Below, piece by piece: positions 50,501 through 62,191 of a stretch of 64,000 nucleotides of DNA. This stretch comes from Geothermobacter ehrlichii (GTDB taxonomy: Bacteria; Desulfobacterota; Desulfuromonadia; Desulfuromonadales; Geothermobacteraceae): NCBI RefSeq assembly GCF_008124615.1, contig NZ_VNIB01000014.1, forward strand, positions 41,074 through 105,073. Direction: 5' to 3'. The notes under the pieces are model-generated. The model had not been told where the DNA came from, ran no database searches, and worked only from the letters and a program-made list of their open reading frames with translations. The stretch's first letter is position 1. Each line of letters opens with the position of its first letter. Both the position numbers and the translations under genes were made by a program.

Positions 50501-51369
50501 TCGGGAACCTGTCGGTACCAGTCGGGATGACGGCGGGCCGCCTGCAGGGCGGTTTCGGCCTGGGCGATCACCCGCTCCCGGTCCCGGGGATAGCGTCCTT
50601 CGAGAAGCAGGCTGTTGGAGACGTGATTCGAACGCAGGATGGTGCCCTGCGGGTCGAGCCGGCGCACCAGGAGCAGGGCCTCTTCCAGCACCTCGCCGTT
50701 GCTCAACTGCTCGATGCGGCGAAAGTGTTCGCCGTTGTTGCGCCGGAACATGGTCAGCAGGGAAAAATAGTCGGGGCTGAGCCGGTTGACCCAGTCGGCC
50801 GTCGCCTCGGCGTGTTCGCGGCTGCGGGCGCGGCCGGCCAGACCGAGGATGGCGGTCACCGACAGTTTCATCTCCGCCTGCTGCGCTTTCCGGCAGAGGG
50901 CGAGCATCTCGTCGCCGGTGAAGCCCTTGTCGATCAGCGCCAGGGTGGCGTCGTCGCCCGACTCGAGTCCGAAGTAGAGAATCCGCAGCTTGCGCTGCCG
51001 CAGGGCTTCCAGCTCGTCCCGGCTCTTGCCGGCCAGGGCGTTGGGCGAGGCGTAGCAGCCGATGCGGGTCAGGGCCGGGAAGGCGGCATCAAGCAGCTCG
51101 AGAATCTGCAACAGACCCGGCTGCGGATAGATCAGGGCATCGCCGTCGGCGAGAAAAATCCGCTGGATCCGTGCCCGGTGGGTGGCAGGCACCAGTTCGA
51201 TCTCCCGCCGGATCTCGTCGACAGGCCGCACCCGGAAACGCTTCATCTTATACATGCCGCAAAACGTGCACCGGTTGCGGCTGCAGCCGTAGGTGATCTG
51301 AAAGATCAGCGACCGCGCCTCGGACGGCGGCCGAAAAAGGGGCTGGTCGTAATCGAAATACCAGAACAT
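50479..51369 (-). CDS. Radical SAM protein of unknown substrate
   Basis: 296 residues. The cluster motif is GCSRNRCTFCGMYK (CX4CX2C), a spacing found in a widespread uncharacterised radical SAM group rather than the canonical CX3CX2C. Barrel residues follow: RIFLADGDALIYPQPGLLQIL, LRILYFGLESGDDATLALIDKG and LSVTAILGLAG. It lies 3 bp after the rhomboid gene in the same direction. The function is not recognisable. Confidence 0.85.
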   Translation of the reverse strand: MFWYFDYDQPLFRPPSEARSLIFQITYGCSRNRCTFCGMYKMKRFRVRPVDEIRREIELVPATHRARIQRIFLADGDALIYPQPGLLQILELLDAAFPALTRIGCYASPNALAGKSRDELEALRQRKLRILYFGLESGDDATLALIDKGFTGDEMLALCRKAQQAEMKLSVTAILGLAGRARSREHAEATADWVNRLSPDYFSLLTMFRRNNGEHFRRIEQLSNGEVLEEALLLVRRLDPQGTILRSNHVSNSLLLEGRYPRDRERVIAQAETALQAARRHPDWYRQVPDYEEEVF

Positions 51370-51372
51370 GCG

Positions 51373-52557
51373 TCAATCCTCCCGTCCACCTGCCTGCAGC
51401 AGGGCGAGGTAACGACGGGCGGCATCGGCATCGCCACGCGAGCGGGCGGTGTCGATGGCGCCGAGAAAATAGTGATAGGCACTGGTACGGCAGCGCGGAC
51501 GCAGCAGCATGGCCCGCCCGGCGCCGAGATAGGCCCGGCTCAGGCCGGGGTCGGCGGGCCGCTCGGCGATGAAGCGGCGAAAGACCGTCAGCGCCTCGTC
51601 GGCCCGGCGCCGCTCGAGCAGAAAATCGCCGATGGCCAGAACGTCGGCCGGCGCCACCTGCAGCCGCTCGCTGCGGCTGTCGAGCTGCAGATAGGCCAGA
51701 GCCGCCCGCGGCAGATCGCCGGCGGCCAGCAGTTCGTTCACCAACTCCGCCACGCTGCGAACCGGCGGCGTCTCGTCCGGCTGTTCCCGCCAAAGCCGGT
51801 TCAGATGCCGTCGCATGCGCCAGCTCAACCCCATGCGGTCGCTCCACAGAGCCAGGCCCGCGCCGGCCAGAAAACCGCCGATATGGGCGCCGTAGGCGAC
51901 GCCTCCCCCGCTGCCGCCGGTCAACAGGAAAGGAAGCAGGTTGTCGACCACCAGGTAGAAGCCGAGCACCAGCCGCGCCGGCACCTCGATCACCTGCAGC
52001 AGAAAGAAGAAAAAGAAGAACATCTTCACCTTATTGCGGGGGAACCAGACGAAGTAGAAACCGAGCACGCCGGAGATGGCGCCGGAGGCTCCGACCAGGG
52101 GCACCTGCGAACCGGGGACGAAAAGGGCAAAAAAGAGGGTGGCGGCGATGCCGGTGGCCAGGTAGGCGAGCAGAAACCGAATCCGGCCGAGCCGGTGCTC
52201 GACATTGTCGCCGAAGATCCAGAGAAAGAGCATGTTCCCCAGCAGGTGCATCCAACCGCCGTGCAGGAACATGGCCGAAAAGAGGCTGACCAGCGACGGC
52301 TGCGCCGGCCGGAAGCCGTACTTGAAGACAAACAGGTCGTAGGCCGACACGCTGGCCAGAATGGAGCGGATCGACACCTGCCCGTAGACCCCGAGACTGC
52401 GCAGGTAGTCGAGCAGCACCGGGTCGGCCAGGTCGGGCCGACGGACGGAGAGCGGCAGGGTGACCAGCAGAAAGACCGCCACGTTGACAGCGATCAGCAG
52501 CCAGGTCATCCAGGGCGTCGAGCGGGGATTCGGATTGTCGCCTATGGGCAGCAGCAT
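51373..52557 (-). CDS. Rhomboid-family intramembrane serine protease with TPR-like tail
   Basis: 394 residues. Six to seven membrane helices. Catalytic residues: Ser158 in GASGAISGVLGFYF and His225 in AYGAHIGGFLAG; the oxyanion region HGGWMHLLGNMLFLW is complete. The tail (about 260-390) has TPR-like helical repeats (AELVNELLAAGDLPRAALAYL, EALTVFRRFIAERPADPGLSRAYLGAGRAMLLR). It cleaves unknown membrane proteins. A perfect 18-bp palindrome lies 21 bp upstream of the start. Confidence 0.92.
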   Translation of the reverse strand: MLLPIGDNPNPRSTPWMTWLLIAVNVAVFLLVTLPLSVRRPDLADPVLLDYLRSLGVYGQVSIRSILASVSAYDLFVFKYGFRPAQPSLVSLFSAMFLHGGWMHLLGNMLFLWIFGDNVEHRLGRIRFLLAYLATGIAATLFFALFVPGSQVPLVGASGAISGVLGFYFVWFPRNKVKMFFFFFFLLQVIEVPARLVLGFYLVVDNLLPFLLTGGSGGGVAYGAHIGGFLAGAGLALWSDRMGLSWRMRRHLNRLWREQPDETPPVRSVAELVNELLAAGDLPRAALAYLQLDSRSERLQVAPADVLAIGDFLLERRRADEALTVFRRFIAERPADPGLSRAYLGAGRAMLLRPRCRTSAYHYFLGAIDTARSRGDADAARRYLALLQAGGRED

Positions 52558-52577
52558 CTTTCCGGGTCCTGTTTTCG

Positions 52578-52595
52578 CCTGAATCCGGATTCAGG
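52578..52595. repeat. 18-bp perfect palindrome CCTGAATCCGGATTCAGG
   Basis: Located in the divergent gap between the rhomboid gene and the fumarylacetoacetase-family gene. Its halves resemble the outer ends of the inverted-repeat element (CTGAATC/GATTCAG), but the body of that element is absent. It may be an operator. Confidence 0.5.
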
Positions 52596-52732
52596 TTCGG
52601 GTAGAATGGATGGTTAAACGATCAGAAGTCATCCGCGCCACTATAGCACAAAACGTCGCCGTGCTTGCCATCGCGGGTTCCGGCGTCCATACTCTGACAT
52701 TCCGCATGACAACAACCCAAGGGAGGAGAAGA

Positions 52733-53386
52733 ATGTACCAGGTGCACATGATCGACGGCGGCGCCTTCAGTGTCGGCAAGATCGTCTGTCTCGGCCGCAA
52801 CTACGTCGAACACATCCGCGAACTGGGCAACGAAATTCCAGAGCGGCCGGTGATCTTCACCAAGCCGGCAACCAGCATCATCGGCGAAGGCGGCCGGATC
52901 CGGATTCCGTCCTGGTCGCGGGACTGCCATCACGAAGTCGAACTGGCGGTGCTGATCGGCACCGGCGGCAGGGAGATCTCCCGCGACCGGGCGATGGACC
53001 ATGTCGCCGGCTACGGCGTCGCCATTGACCTGACATTGCGGGACATCCAGTCGGAACTGAAAGCGAAGGGCCTGCCCTGGGATATCGCCAAGGGATTCGA
53101 CACGGCCTGCCCCCTGTCAGCCTTCGTCCCCGCCGAGCAGGTGGCGGATCCGCACGATTTGGGGATCAGGCTCCGGGTCAACGATGACCTGCGCCAGGAT
53201 GGCCACACCGGGCAGATGATGCGCCGAATCCCGCAGATTATCGAAGAGATTTCGGCCATCTTCACCCTCGAACCGGGCGACCTGGTTCTCACCGGCACGC
53301 CGTCGGGAGTCGGTCCCCTGCGCAGCGGCGACCGGGTGGTCGCCGAAATCGACCAGGTCGGCCACCTGGAGGTCAGCGTGGCATGA
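52733..53386 (+). CDS. Fumarylacetoacetate hydrolase-family protein
   Basis: 217 residues from ATG 52733 (MYQVHMIDGGAFSVGKIVCLG), with GGGAGGAG upstream. Residues include the metal-binding acidic set in HHEVELAVLIG and YGVAIDLTLRDIQSELKAKGLPWDIAKGFDTACPLS, and LTGTPSGVGPL. Members open ring-cleavage diketo acids or act as oxaloacetate decarboxylase/acylpyruvase. The substrate is not determined. It overlaps the following DUF2520 gene by 4 bp. Confidence 0.9.
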   Translation: MYQVHMIDGGAFSVGKIVCLGRNYVEHIRELGNEIPERPVIFTKPATSIIGEGGRIRIPSWSRDCHHEVELAVLIGTGGREISRDRAMDHVAGYGVAIDLTLRDIQSELKAKGLPWDIAKGFDTACPLSAFVPAEQVADPHDLGIRLRVNDDLRQDGHTGQMMRRIPQIIEEISAIFTLEPGDLVLTGTPSGVGPLRSGDRVVAEIDQVGHLEVSVA

Positions 53387-54255
53387 GGCAGCGGTTCGCG
53401 CTCATAGGCCCCGGGCGCGTCGGCCAGACCGTCGCCCGGCTGCTGGTCGAAGCCGGCTACCGGCCGGCGGCCATCGTCAGCCGCGACCCGGAACGGGCGC
53501 GGCAGGCGGCCCGTTTCGCCGGCCGGCTGAAGGCCGCCGCCACCGATCTGAAAAAAGTCACCGATGCCAAACTGATCCTGGTCACGGTTCCCGATGACCA
53601 CCTGCGCCAGGTCGCCGAAAAACTGCACCGGCTGCCGCTGAAACCGGGCACCCTGCTGGTTCACTTCAGCGGCTACCATCCGGCGGCGATCCTTCTGCCG
53701 GACGACCCCGGCGAGCTGCGGGCCCTGGCCATCCATCCGCTGCAAACCTTCGCCGACGCGGTCATGGGGGTGCAGAACCTGCCCGGCAGCCCCTGCTCGG
53801 TGGAAGGAAGCGAAGACGCCCTGCCGCAGGGAGAAAAGCTGGTCCGGGATCTCGGCGGCCGGCCCTTCCGGCTGCGAAGCGAGCAGAAGACCCTCTATCA
53901 CGCCGCCGCCTGCGTGCTCTCCAACTATCTGGTCGCCAATACGCACGCCGCCTGCGACATGCTCGCCGCCTGCGGCTTTTCGCGGGACGAAGCCTTCGAC
54001 CTGCTCAAGCCCCTGCTCACCGGCACCCTGCGCAGCCTGACCACCCTCGGCCCCGATCTCGCCCTGACCGGTCCCATCGCCCGCGGTGACGTCAGGACGG
54101 TGACGGCGCATCTCGACGCCATGCGCCCGCTACCGGACGAGCTGCAGCAGATCTACCGCGTCCTCGGCCGCAAGGCGGTGCAGATCGCCCGACAGCGCGG
54201 CAGCATCAGCAAAAAAACGGCGACGCAGCTGCTGAAGCTGCTGGATGACAAGTGA
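53383..54255 (+). CDS. DUF2520/Rossmann-like oxidoreductase-type protein
   Basis: 290 residues. The N-terminal Rossmann fold (ALIGPGRVGQTVARLLVEAG, IVSRDPERARQ, ILVTVPDDHLRQVAEKL) resembles F420-dependent NADP reductases and the putative-glycolate/IMP-like DUF2520 family; LAIHPLQTFADAVMG and KTLYHAAACVLSNYLVANTHAACDML are family blocks. Activity is unknown. It is coupled to the FAH-family gene. The sequence then runs into a GC-rich stretch before endonuclease V. Confidence 0.85.
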   Translation: MRQRFALIGPGRVGQTVARLLVEAGYRPAAIVSRDPERARQAARFAGRLKAAATDLKKVTDAKLILVTVPDDHLRQVAEKLHRLPLKPGTLLVHFSGYHPAAILLPDDPGELRALAIHPLQTFADAVMGVQNLPGSPCSVEGSEDALPQGEKLVRDLGGRPFRLRSEQKTLYHAAACVLSNYLVANTHAACDMLAACGFSRDEAFDLLKPLLTGTLRSLTTLGPDLALTGPIARGDVRTVTAHLDAMRPLPDELQQIYRVLGRKAVQIARQRGSISKKTATQLLKLLDDK

Positions 54256-54315
54256 CGGGTGACGGCAAGGGGGTGTTTTCCTTCGCCGCCCGGCGCCCGA
54301 CGCCGGGAACAAGGG

Positions 54316-55014
54316 CTAGCTGCCGCTTCGCCTGGCCTCGTCCTCGCGCCGCAGCCGGTTGGTCTCCAGGTGCGCCAGGCGGGTCGGCTCCGGCATCCGG
54401 TAGCGGCCGCAGCAGGCCAGCGTCCAGTCGACGGCGGTCGGAATGTCGATCCGGTGCCCCGGCGAAACATAGAGCGGCCGCACCCCGTCGCGACTGCGGA
54501 CGATGGCGCCGATCTCCTCGCCGCCTTGGCGCAGCGGGCTCCGGTCGCCCTTGGCGAAACCCGGTTCAGGGCCCTCCCCGGTCAGGCGGCTCTTGGCACA
54601 GCCGACGGTCGGCAGATCGAGCCACAGGCCGAGGTGACAGGCCAGGCCGCAGCGACGGGGATGGGCGATGCCCTGGCCGTCGACCAGCACCAGGTCGGGA
54701 CGGTGACGCAGCCGGCGAAAGGCGTTAAGCAGCACTGGCAGCTCGCGAAAGGAGAGCAGTCCGGGAATGTAGGGAAAATCGACCCGCGCCTGCCAGGAGG
54801 CGACTTCGACCGGACGCAATTCGGGAAAATCGAGCACCACCACGGCGGCGTAAAAGATGTCGCCCCGCTTGCGGTAGGAGACATCGACCCCGGCCACCCG
54901 CCGCACCCGTTCGGGCAGGCGGTTGGTCAGCTCGACCTGGCGCGCCAGTCGCCGCTGCAGGGCGACCGCGGCGGCGTAGTCGAGATTCCAGGAATGCAGG
55001 TCGGGAAAATTCAT
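54316..55014 (-). CDS. nfi: Endonuclease V
   Basis: 232 residues. Cleaves DNA near deoxyinosine and other deaminated bases. Active-site signatures: VRRVAGVDVSY (catalytic Asp), FRELPVLLNAFRRLRHRPDLVLVDGQGIAHPRRCGLACHLG (second acidic set) and YVSPGHRIDIPTAVDWTLAC. Complete and of normal length. Stand-alone gene, convergent with the DUF2520 gene. Confidence 0.95.
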   Translation of the reverse strand: MNFPDLHSWNLDYAAAVALQRRLARQVELTNRLPERVRRVAGVDVSYRKRGDIFYAAVVVLDFPELRPVEVASWQARVDFPYIPGLLSFRELPVLLNAFRRLRHRPDLVLVDGQGIAHPRRCGLACHLGLWLDLPTVGCAKSRLTGEGPEPGFAKGDRSPLRQGGEEIGAIVRSRDGVRPLYVSPGHRIDIPTAVDWTLACCGRYRMPEPTRLAHLETNRLRREDEARRSGS

Positions 55015-55035
55015 AAATCGAGCTACAAGCTGTAA

Positions 55036-55066
55036 GCTGTAAACAAAAAAACTTATAGTTTACAGC
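55036..55066 (-). terminator. Stem-loop with A-rich loop between D-2-hydroxyacid dehydrogenase and endonuclease V
   Basis: GCTGTAAAC and GTTTACAGC are perfect 9-bp arms around a 13-nt A-rich loop. It is followed on the minus strand by repeated CTGTAAGCTGTAA-type sequence. It may end the dehydrogenase transcript; the T-run is within the loop, so the function is uncertain. Confidence 0.4.
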
Positions 55067-55077
55067 CTTGGGCTACG

Positions 55078-56043
55078 CTAGCTCACCACATTCTGCGGCT
55101 TGCCGTCGATGAAAGCCCGCAGGTTGGCGACCAGGTAATCGAGCAGCCGCTGACGGGCGGCTTTGGTCGCCCAGGCGACATGCGGCGTGATGAAACAGTT
55201 GGGTGCCGTCAGCAGGGGGTTGTCGCCCGGCGGCGGTTCGACGCTCAGCACGTCCAGCCCGGCGCCGGCCAGCTGCTTCTCCTTCAGCGCCCGCGCCAGG
55301 GCCGTTTCGTCGACCAGGGCGCCACGGGCGGTGTTGATCAGAAAGGCGCTCGGCTTGAGCAGCGCCAGCCGCCGCGCATCGAGCAGCCGTTCCGTTTCGG
55401 CGCTCAACGGACAGTGCAGGGAGACGACGTCGCTGCTTTGCAGCAGCTCCTCCAGGCCGACGAAGCGGACATCCCGGTTCTCCGGCCGATCGCGGTAGCG
55501 CTCCGGCGTCCGGGTGTGAACCTGCACCTCCATGCCGAAGGCCCGGGCGATACGGGCCACCCGCCGGCCGATCTGGCCAAAGCCGACCAGCCCCATGGTC
55601 ATCCCCTCCAGCTCGATCAGCGGCCGGTCCCAGAAGCAGAAGTCAGGGGCCTCGGTCCAATGCCCCCAGCGCACCAGATGATGATGGTGGCCGACGTTCT
55701 GCGTCAGCTCCAGCAACAGGGCGAAGACCATCTGCGCCACCGAAGCGGTGGAATAGGCCGGGATGTTGGTGACAATGACGCCGCGTTCGCGGGCAGCTTC
55801 CACATCGACGATATTGTAGCCGGTCGCCGTGACGCCGATGTAGCGCAGATGCGGCAGGGCCTGCAGCCGCTCGCGGTCGAAGGGGACCTTGTTGGTCAGC
55901 ACCGCCTCGGCGTCGCCGATGCGCTCGAGGACCTTCTCCTGCGGTGTGCGATCGTAAATCGCGACCTCGCCGAGGGCTTCCAGGGAGGACCAGTCGAGAT
56001 CGCCGGGATTGGCGGCATGGGCGTCAAGATAGACAATTTTCAT
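55078..56043 (-). CDS. D-2-hydroxyacid dehydrogenase, NAD-dependent
   Basis: 321 residues from ATG 56043 (MKIVYLDAHAANPGDLDW). NAD motif GLVGFGQIGRRVARIARAFG; catalytic Arg in LINTARGALVDETALA, Glu in the following stretch and the His in CFITPHVAWATKAARQRL. It belongs to the glycerate/D-lactate dehydrogenase-like family. The exact 2-hydroxyacid cannot be inferred. It lies between ppdK and endonuclease V on the same strand, with terminators on both sides, so it is probably a single-gene unit. Confidence 0.9.
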   Translation of the reverse strand: MKIVYLDAHAANPGDLDWSSLEALGEVAIYDRTPQEKVLERIGDAEAVLTNKVPFDRERLQALPHLRYIGVTATGYNIVDVEAARERGVIVTNIPAYSTASVAQMVFALLLELTQNVGHHHHLVRWGHWTEAPDFCFWDRPLIELEGMTMGLVGFGQIGRRVARIARAFGMEVQVHTRTPERYRDRPENRDVRFVGLEELLQSSDVVSLHCPLSAETERLLDARRLALLKPSAFLINTARGALVDETALARALKEKQLAGAGLDVLSVEPPPGDNPLLTAPNCFITPHVAWATKAARQRLLDYLVANLRAFIDGKPQNVVS

Positions 56044-56126
56044 GGCGTGAATTCCTTTCGCGGCAAGCTTCGCACACAAAGATCATTCTAGGAAATGCCG
56101 GCAGGCGAAGCAATCGAAAGACCTGA

Positions 56127-56158
56127 AAGAGCCCCGGCGATCAGGCGCCGGGGCTCTT
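56127..56158 (-). terminator. Rho-independent terminator after ppdK
   Basis: AAGAGCCCCGGCG and CGCCGGGGCTCTT form a perfect stem downstream of ppdK (stop near 56200). The minus-strand T-run after it is weak. Confidence 0.75.
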
Positions 56159-56199
56159 CGGGTCGGACAATTGGAATTGAAAAACGGTTCTTGCCCTGC

Positions 56200-58866
<2,667 letters not shown>

Positions 58867-59011
58867 GACAAATTCCTCCTCCAGTGGTTGGTAATGGACA
58901 AATCCCCGAAAACCATGGCGGCCGGCAGCCGGGAAATCCCCACCAGCTGCCAGCGCCCACCTTTCGTCCGTCTCTCCCCGGCGCCCTGGCGGCGCCCATG
59001 AAAAATGCAAA

Positions 59012-59035
59012 CGCCCGAATCAGGCGATTCGGGCG
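59012..59035 (-). terminator. Terminator hairpin overlapping the glyS stop codon
   Basis: CGCCCGAATC and GATTCGGGCG (perfect 10-bp arms, loop AGGC) span the last codons and the TGA of glyS. On the minus strand TTTGCATTTTT follows. It is a compact intrinsic terminator built into the coding end. Confidence 0.8.
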
Positions 59036-61080
59036 AAGTCGGCAATTCCCTTGAACAGGTCGGCTACGGCATTGAGAATGGCCAGGCGGTTGGCGCGTAT
59101 ACGCTCGTCCTCCGCCATCACCATGACCCCGTCGAAGAAGGCGTCGACGGCCGGCCGCAAGCCGGCGATGGCCTGCAGGGCCTCGCCGTAGGCGCCCCTC
59201 GCCACCTGCCCGGCCACCTGCCCGGCAGTCGCCGACAGCGCCTGCCAGAGCTGACGCTCGCAGTCGGCCTCGAACAGCCCGGGGTCGACCGGCGGCACCT
59301 CGCCGGCCTTGCGCAGAATGTTGCCGACCCGCTTGAAGGCGGTGGCCAGCGGCTCGAAATCGGCCTCTCCCTTCAGCGCGGCCAGGGCGCGGGCACGGGC
59401 CAGGGCATCGACCGGATCGTCGAAGCCGGCCGCCAGCACGGCGTCGACCACGTCGCCCGGGATGTCGTCGAACATGTTCTTGAAACGCCCCTGGAAAAAG
59501 GCGAGCACGTCGGCGCGCACCTCGTCGGCCGGCCGGGTCAGCTTGTCGGCCAGCAGCCCGAGGCTCTGGTCGACCAGGCCGGGCAGCGAAAGCCGGTAGC
59601 CGCGGTCGAAAATGATGTTCAGAATGCCGATGGCGCCGCGGCGCAGGGCATAAGGGTCGGCACTGCCGGTCGGAATCAGGCCAACCCCGAAACAGCCGCA
59701 GATGGTGTCGATCTTGTCGGCGATCGAAACAAAGGCACCGATATTGTCGGACGGCAGCTCGCCGCCCGCCTCCACCGGCAGGTAGTGCTCGTAGATGGCG
59801 ACAGCGATCCGTTCCTTTTCGCCCTCGAGCCGTGCGTACTCGCGGCCCATCACTCCCTGCAGCTCGGGAAACTCGTAGACCATCCCCGTCTCCAGGTCGC
59901 ACTTGGCCAGCAGCGCCGCCCGCTCGGTGTCGGCCACCGCCTCCGGCTCGAACTTTTCGGCCAGGGAGCGGGCGATGGCGGCAAAACGCATCACCTTCTC
60001 ATAGCTGGTGCCCAGCTTCTGCTGGTAAACCACCTTCTTCAGCGCCTCAAGCCGGCTCTCCAGCTTCACCTTGCGGTCTTCCTGCCAGAAGAACATGGCG
60101 TCGGAAAGCCGGGCGCGCAGCACCCGCTCGTTGCCGCGGGCGACCACGCCCAGATCCTCGGCGCGGGTGTTGGAGATGGTGATGAAATGGGGCATCAGCC
60201 GCCCCTCGCGGTCGGAGATGGTGAAGTAGCGCTGGTGCTCGCGCATGCTGGTGATCAGCAGTTCGCGCGGCAGCTGCAGGTACTCCTTCTCGAACGAGCC
60301 GGTCACCGGCGTCGGGTCCTCAACCAGATGGGCGATCTCGTCGAGCAGTTCCTCGTCGATGTTGACCTCGCCGCCGAGCGAGGCCGCCGCCTCGGCCACC
60401 TGCTCGGCGATCAGCGCCCGGCGTTTCTCCTGGTCGGCGGTGACGAAGCGTTTTTCCAGCTCGGCCAGCCACTGATCGCAGGAGGTGACGGTGAACGGTT
60501 CGGGCGCCATGAAGCGATGGCCGCGCGACTGGTCGCCGCTTTCCAGGTTGCCGAAGGAGAACGGCACCACCTTGCCGTCGTACAGGGCAACGATCCAGTG
60601 CACCGGACGGGCGAAACGGACGTCGAGGTCGTTCCAGCGCATCGACTTGCGAAACGGGATGGACGTCACCACCCGCCCCAGGATTTCCGGCAGCAGCCCG
60701 GCCGTCGGCCGGCCTTCGATCACCTTGCAGACAGCGACGTAGGTGCCCTTTTCGGTCTCCACCCGCTGCAGATCGCCGACATCGACGCCGTTGCTGCGGG
60801 CAAAACCGAGGGCCGCCCTGGTCGGGTTGCCGTCGGCGTCGAAAGCCACCTGAACCGAAGGTCCGGTCAGGCTCAGCTCCTGTCGCGGCGTTTCCTCCGC
60901 CAGGTCGGCGACAGCGACGGCGATGCGACGGGGAGTGGCAAAGGTACGGATGGCGCCGAAGGCCAGGCCGGCGGCTTCGAACTCCTTGCGCAACAGCCGT
61001 TCGATGTCGCGACGGGCCGGAGTGAGAAAGCCGGCGGGAATCTCTTCGGTGCCTATTTCAAGAAAAAGCTCTGCGGACAT
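59020..61080 (-). CDS. glyS: Glycine--tRNA ligase beta subunit
   Basis: 686 residues, the beta subunit of the alpha2beta2 glycyl-tRNA synthetase. ATG 61080 (MSAELFLEIGTEEIPAGFLTPA) is the family start and has a GGAG site. Visible: FATPRRIAVAVADL, VTSIPFRKSMRWNDLDVRFARPVHWIVAL, EVNIDEELLDEIAHLVEDPTPVTGSFE, and VEAGGELPSDNIGAFVSIADKIDTICGCFGVGLIPTGSADPYALRR. Its last codons overlap a terminator. Confidence 0.97.
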   Translation of the reverse strand: MSAELFLEIGTEEIPAGFLTPARRDIERLLRKEFEAAGLAFGAIRTFATPRRIAVAVADLAEETPRQELSLTGPSVQVAFDADGNPTRAALGFARSNGVDVGDLQRVETEKGTYVAVCKVIEGRPTAGLLPEILGRVVTSIPFRKSMRWNDLDVRFARPVHWIVALYDGKVVPFSFGNLESGDQSRGHRFMAPEPFTVTSCDQWLAELEKRFVTADQEKRRALIAEQVAEAAASLGGEVNIDEELLDEIAHLVEDPTPVTGSFEKEYLQLPRELLITSMREHQRYFTISDREGRLMPHFITISNTRAEDLGVVARGNERVLRARLSDAMFFWQEDRKVKLESRLEALKKVVYQQKLGTSYEKVMRFAAIARSLAEKFEPEAVADTERAALLAKCDLETGMVYEFPELQGVMGREYARLEGEKERIAVAIYEHYLPVEAGGELPSDNIGAFVSIADKIDTICGCFGVGLIPTGSADPYALRRGAIGILNIIFDRGYRLSLPGLVDQSLGLLADKLTRPADEVRADVLAFFQGRFKNMFDDIPGDVVDAVLAAGFDDPVDALARARALAALKGEADFEPLATAFKRVGNILRKAGEVPPVDPGLFEADCERQLWQALSATAGQVAGQVARGAYGEALQAIAGLRPAVDAFFDGVMVMAEDERIRANRLAILNAVADLFKGIADFARIA

Positions 61081-61090
61081 CTATAAACTC

Positions 61091-61122
61091 CAGGAGTCAG
61101 GAGCCAGGCATCAGGAGTCAGG
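61091..61122. repeat. CAGGAGTCAGG-type repeats upstream of glyS
   Basis: CAGGAGTCAGGAGCCAGG (61091-61108) and TCAGGAGTCAGG (61111-61122) lie between glyQ and glyS. They match the complement of the thiG-thiH spacer repeat at 45153-45171. Confidence 0.6.
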
Positions 61123-61167
61123 CGCCGGGACCCCCGTGAGGGCCGGCAGCCGAATCCTGCCTTCTGG

Positions 61168-62037
61168 CTACTTTTTCAGCAGGGGGAAGCCCATCTTTTC
61201 GCGCTGTTTGACATAGCCCTCGGCGCAGACCCGGGCCAGGTTGCGCACCCGGCCGATATAATGCGCCCGTTCGGTGACCGAAATGGCGCCGCGCGCGTCG
61301 AGCAGGTTGAAGGTGTGCGACGACTTGAGCACAAAATCGTAGGCCGGAAAGACCAGCTCCTTTTCCGCCAGCCGCAGACATTCCTTCTCGTACATGTCGA
61401 ACAGCTTGAAGAGCATGTCCGTGTCGGCCGCCTCGAAATTGTAGTGCGAGAACTCCACCTCGGTCTGATGGTGGACGTCGCCGTACTTCAGGCCGCCGCC
61501 CCAGTCGAGATCGTAAACGTTGTCGACCCCCTGGATGTACATGGCGATGCGCTCGATGCCGTAGGTCAGCTCGCCCGACACCGGCTTCAGGTCGATGCCG
61601 CCAACCTGCTGAAAGTAGGTGAACTGGGTGATCTCCATACCGTCGAGCCAGACTTCCCAGCCCAGCCCCCAGGCGCCCAGGGTCGGCGATTCCCAGTCGT
61701 CCTCGACAAAGCGGATATCGTGCTTGGCCGGATCGATGCCGAAGCTCCTGAGCGAATCGAGGTAGAGCTCCTGAATGTTGAAGGGCGAGGGTTTCAGGAT
61801 GACCTGAAACTGGTAGTAGTGCTGCAGACGGTTGGGGTTCTCGCCGTAGCGGCCGTCGGTGGGCCGACGGGAAGGCTCGACATAGGCGACATTCCAGGGC
61901 TCGGGGCCGAGCGAACGCAAAAAGGTGGCCGGATGGAAGGTGCCGGCCCCCTTTTCCATGTCGTAGGGTTGCAGGATGATGCAGCCCTGGTCGGCCCAGT
62001 AACGCTGCAGGGCGAGAATCAGATCTTGAAAGGTCAC
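61168..62037 (-). CDS. glyQ: Glycine--tRNA ligase alpha subunit
   Basis: 289 residues from GTG 62037 ([40 protein letters not shown]), which has GGAGG at about 4-5 nt; the ATG at 62055 lacks this. Class II catalytic subunit: [54 protein letters not shown]. Pairs with glyS downstream. Confidence 0.97.
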   Translation of the reverse strand: MTFQDLILALQRYWADQGCIILQPYDMEKGAGTFHPATFLRSLGPEPWNVAYVEPSRRPTDGRYGENPNRLQHYYQFQVILKPSPFNIQELYLDSLRSFGIDPAKHDIRFVEDDWESPTLGAWGLGWEVWLDGMEITQFTYFQQVGGIDLKPVSGELTYGIERIAMYIQGVDNVYDLDWGGGLKYGDVHHQTEVEFSHYNFEAADTDMLFKLFDMYEKECLRLAEKELVFPAYDFVLKSSHTFNLLDARGAISVTERAHYIGRVRNLARVCAEGYVKQREKMGFPLLKK

Positions 62038-62191
62038 GTTGCCTCCAGACTGCAAAACCGGCGACCGCCGGTCGGCGAAAAGCGCCGCACGGCGCCGGCA
62101 GGGTTATCCGCCGCCGGCGGAAAGCGGTAGAAGTATACAGTATACAAACCAAAAAACCGGCGGCAATTCTACCGCCGCGCTCCGGCAGGTG

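Noticed and set aside
59005..61086. A 693-codon plus-strand open frame
   Set aside because: Antisense to glyS, with no recognised motif and no ribosome-binding site. The minus-strand frame carries the GlyS signatures.
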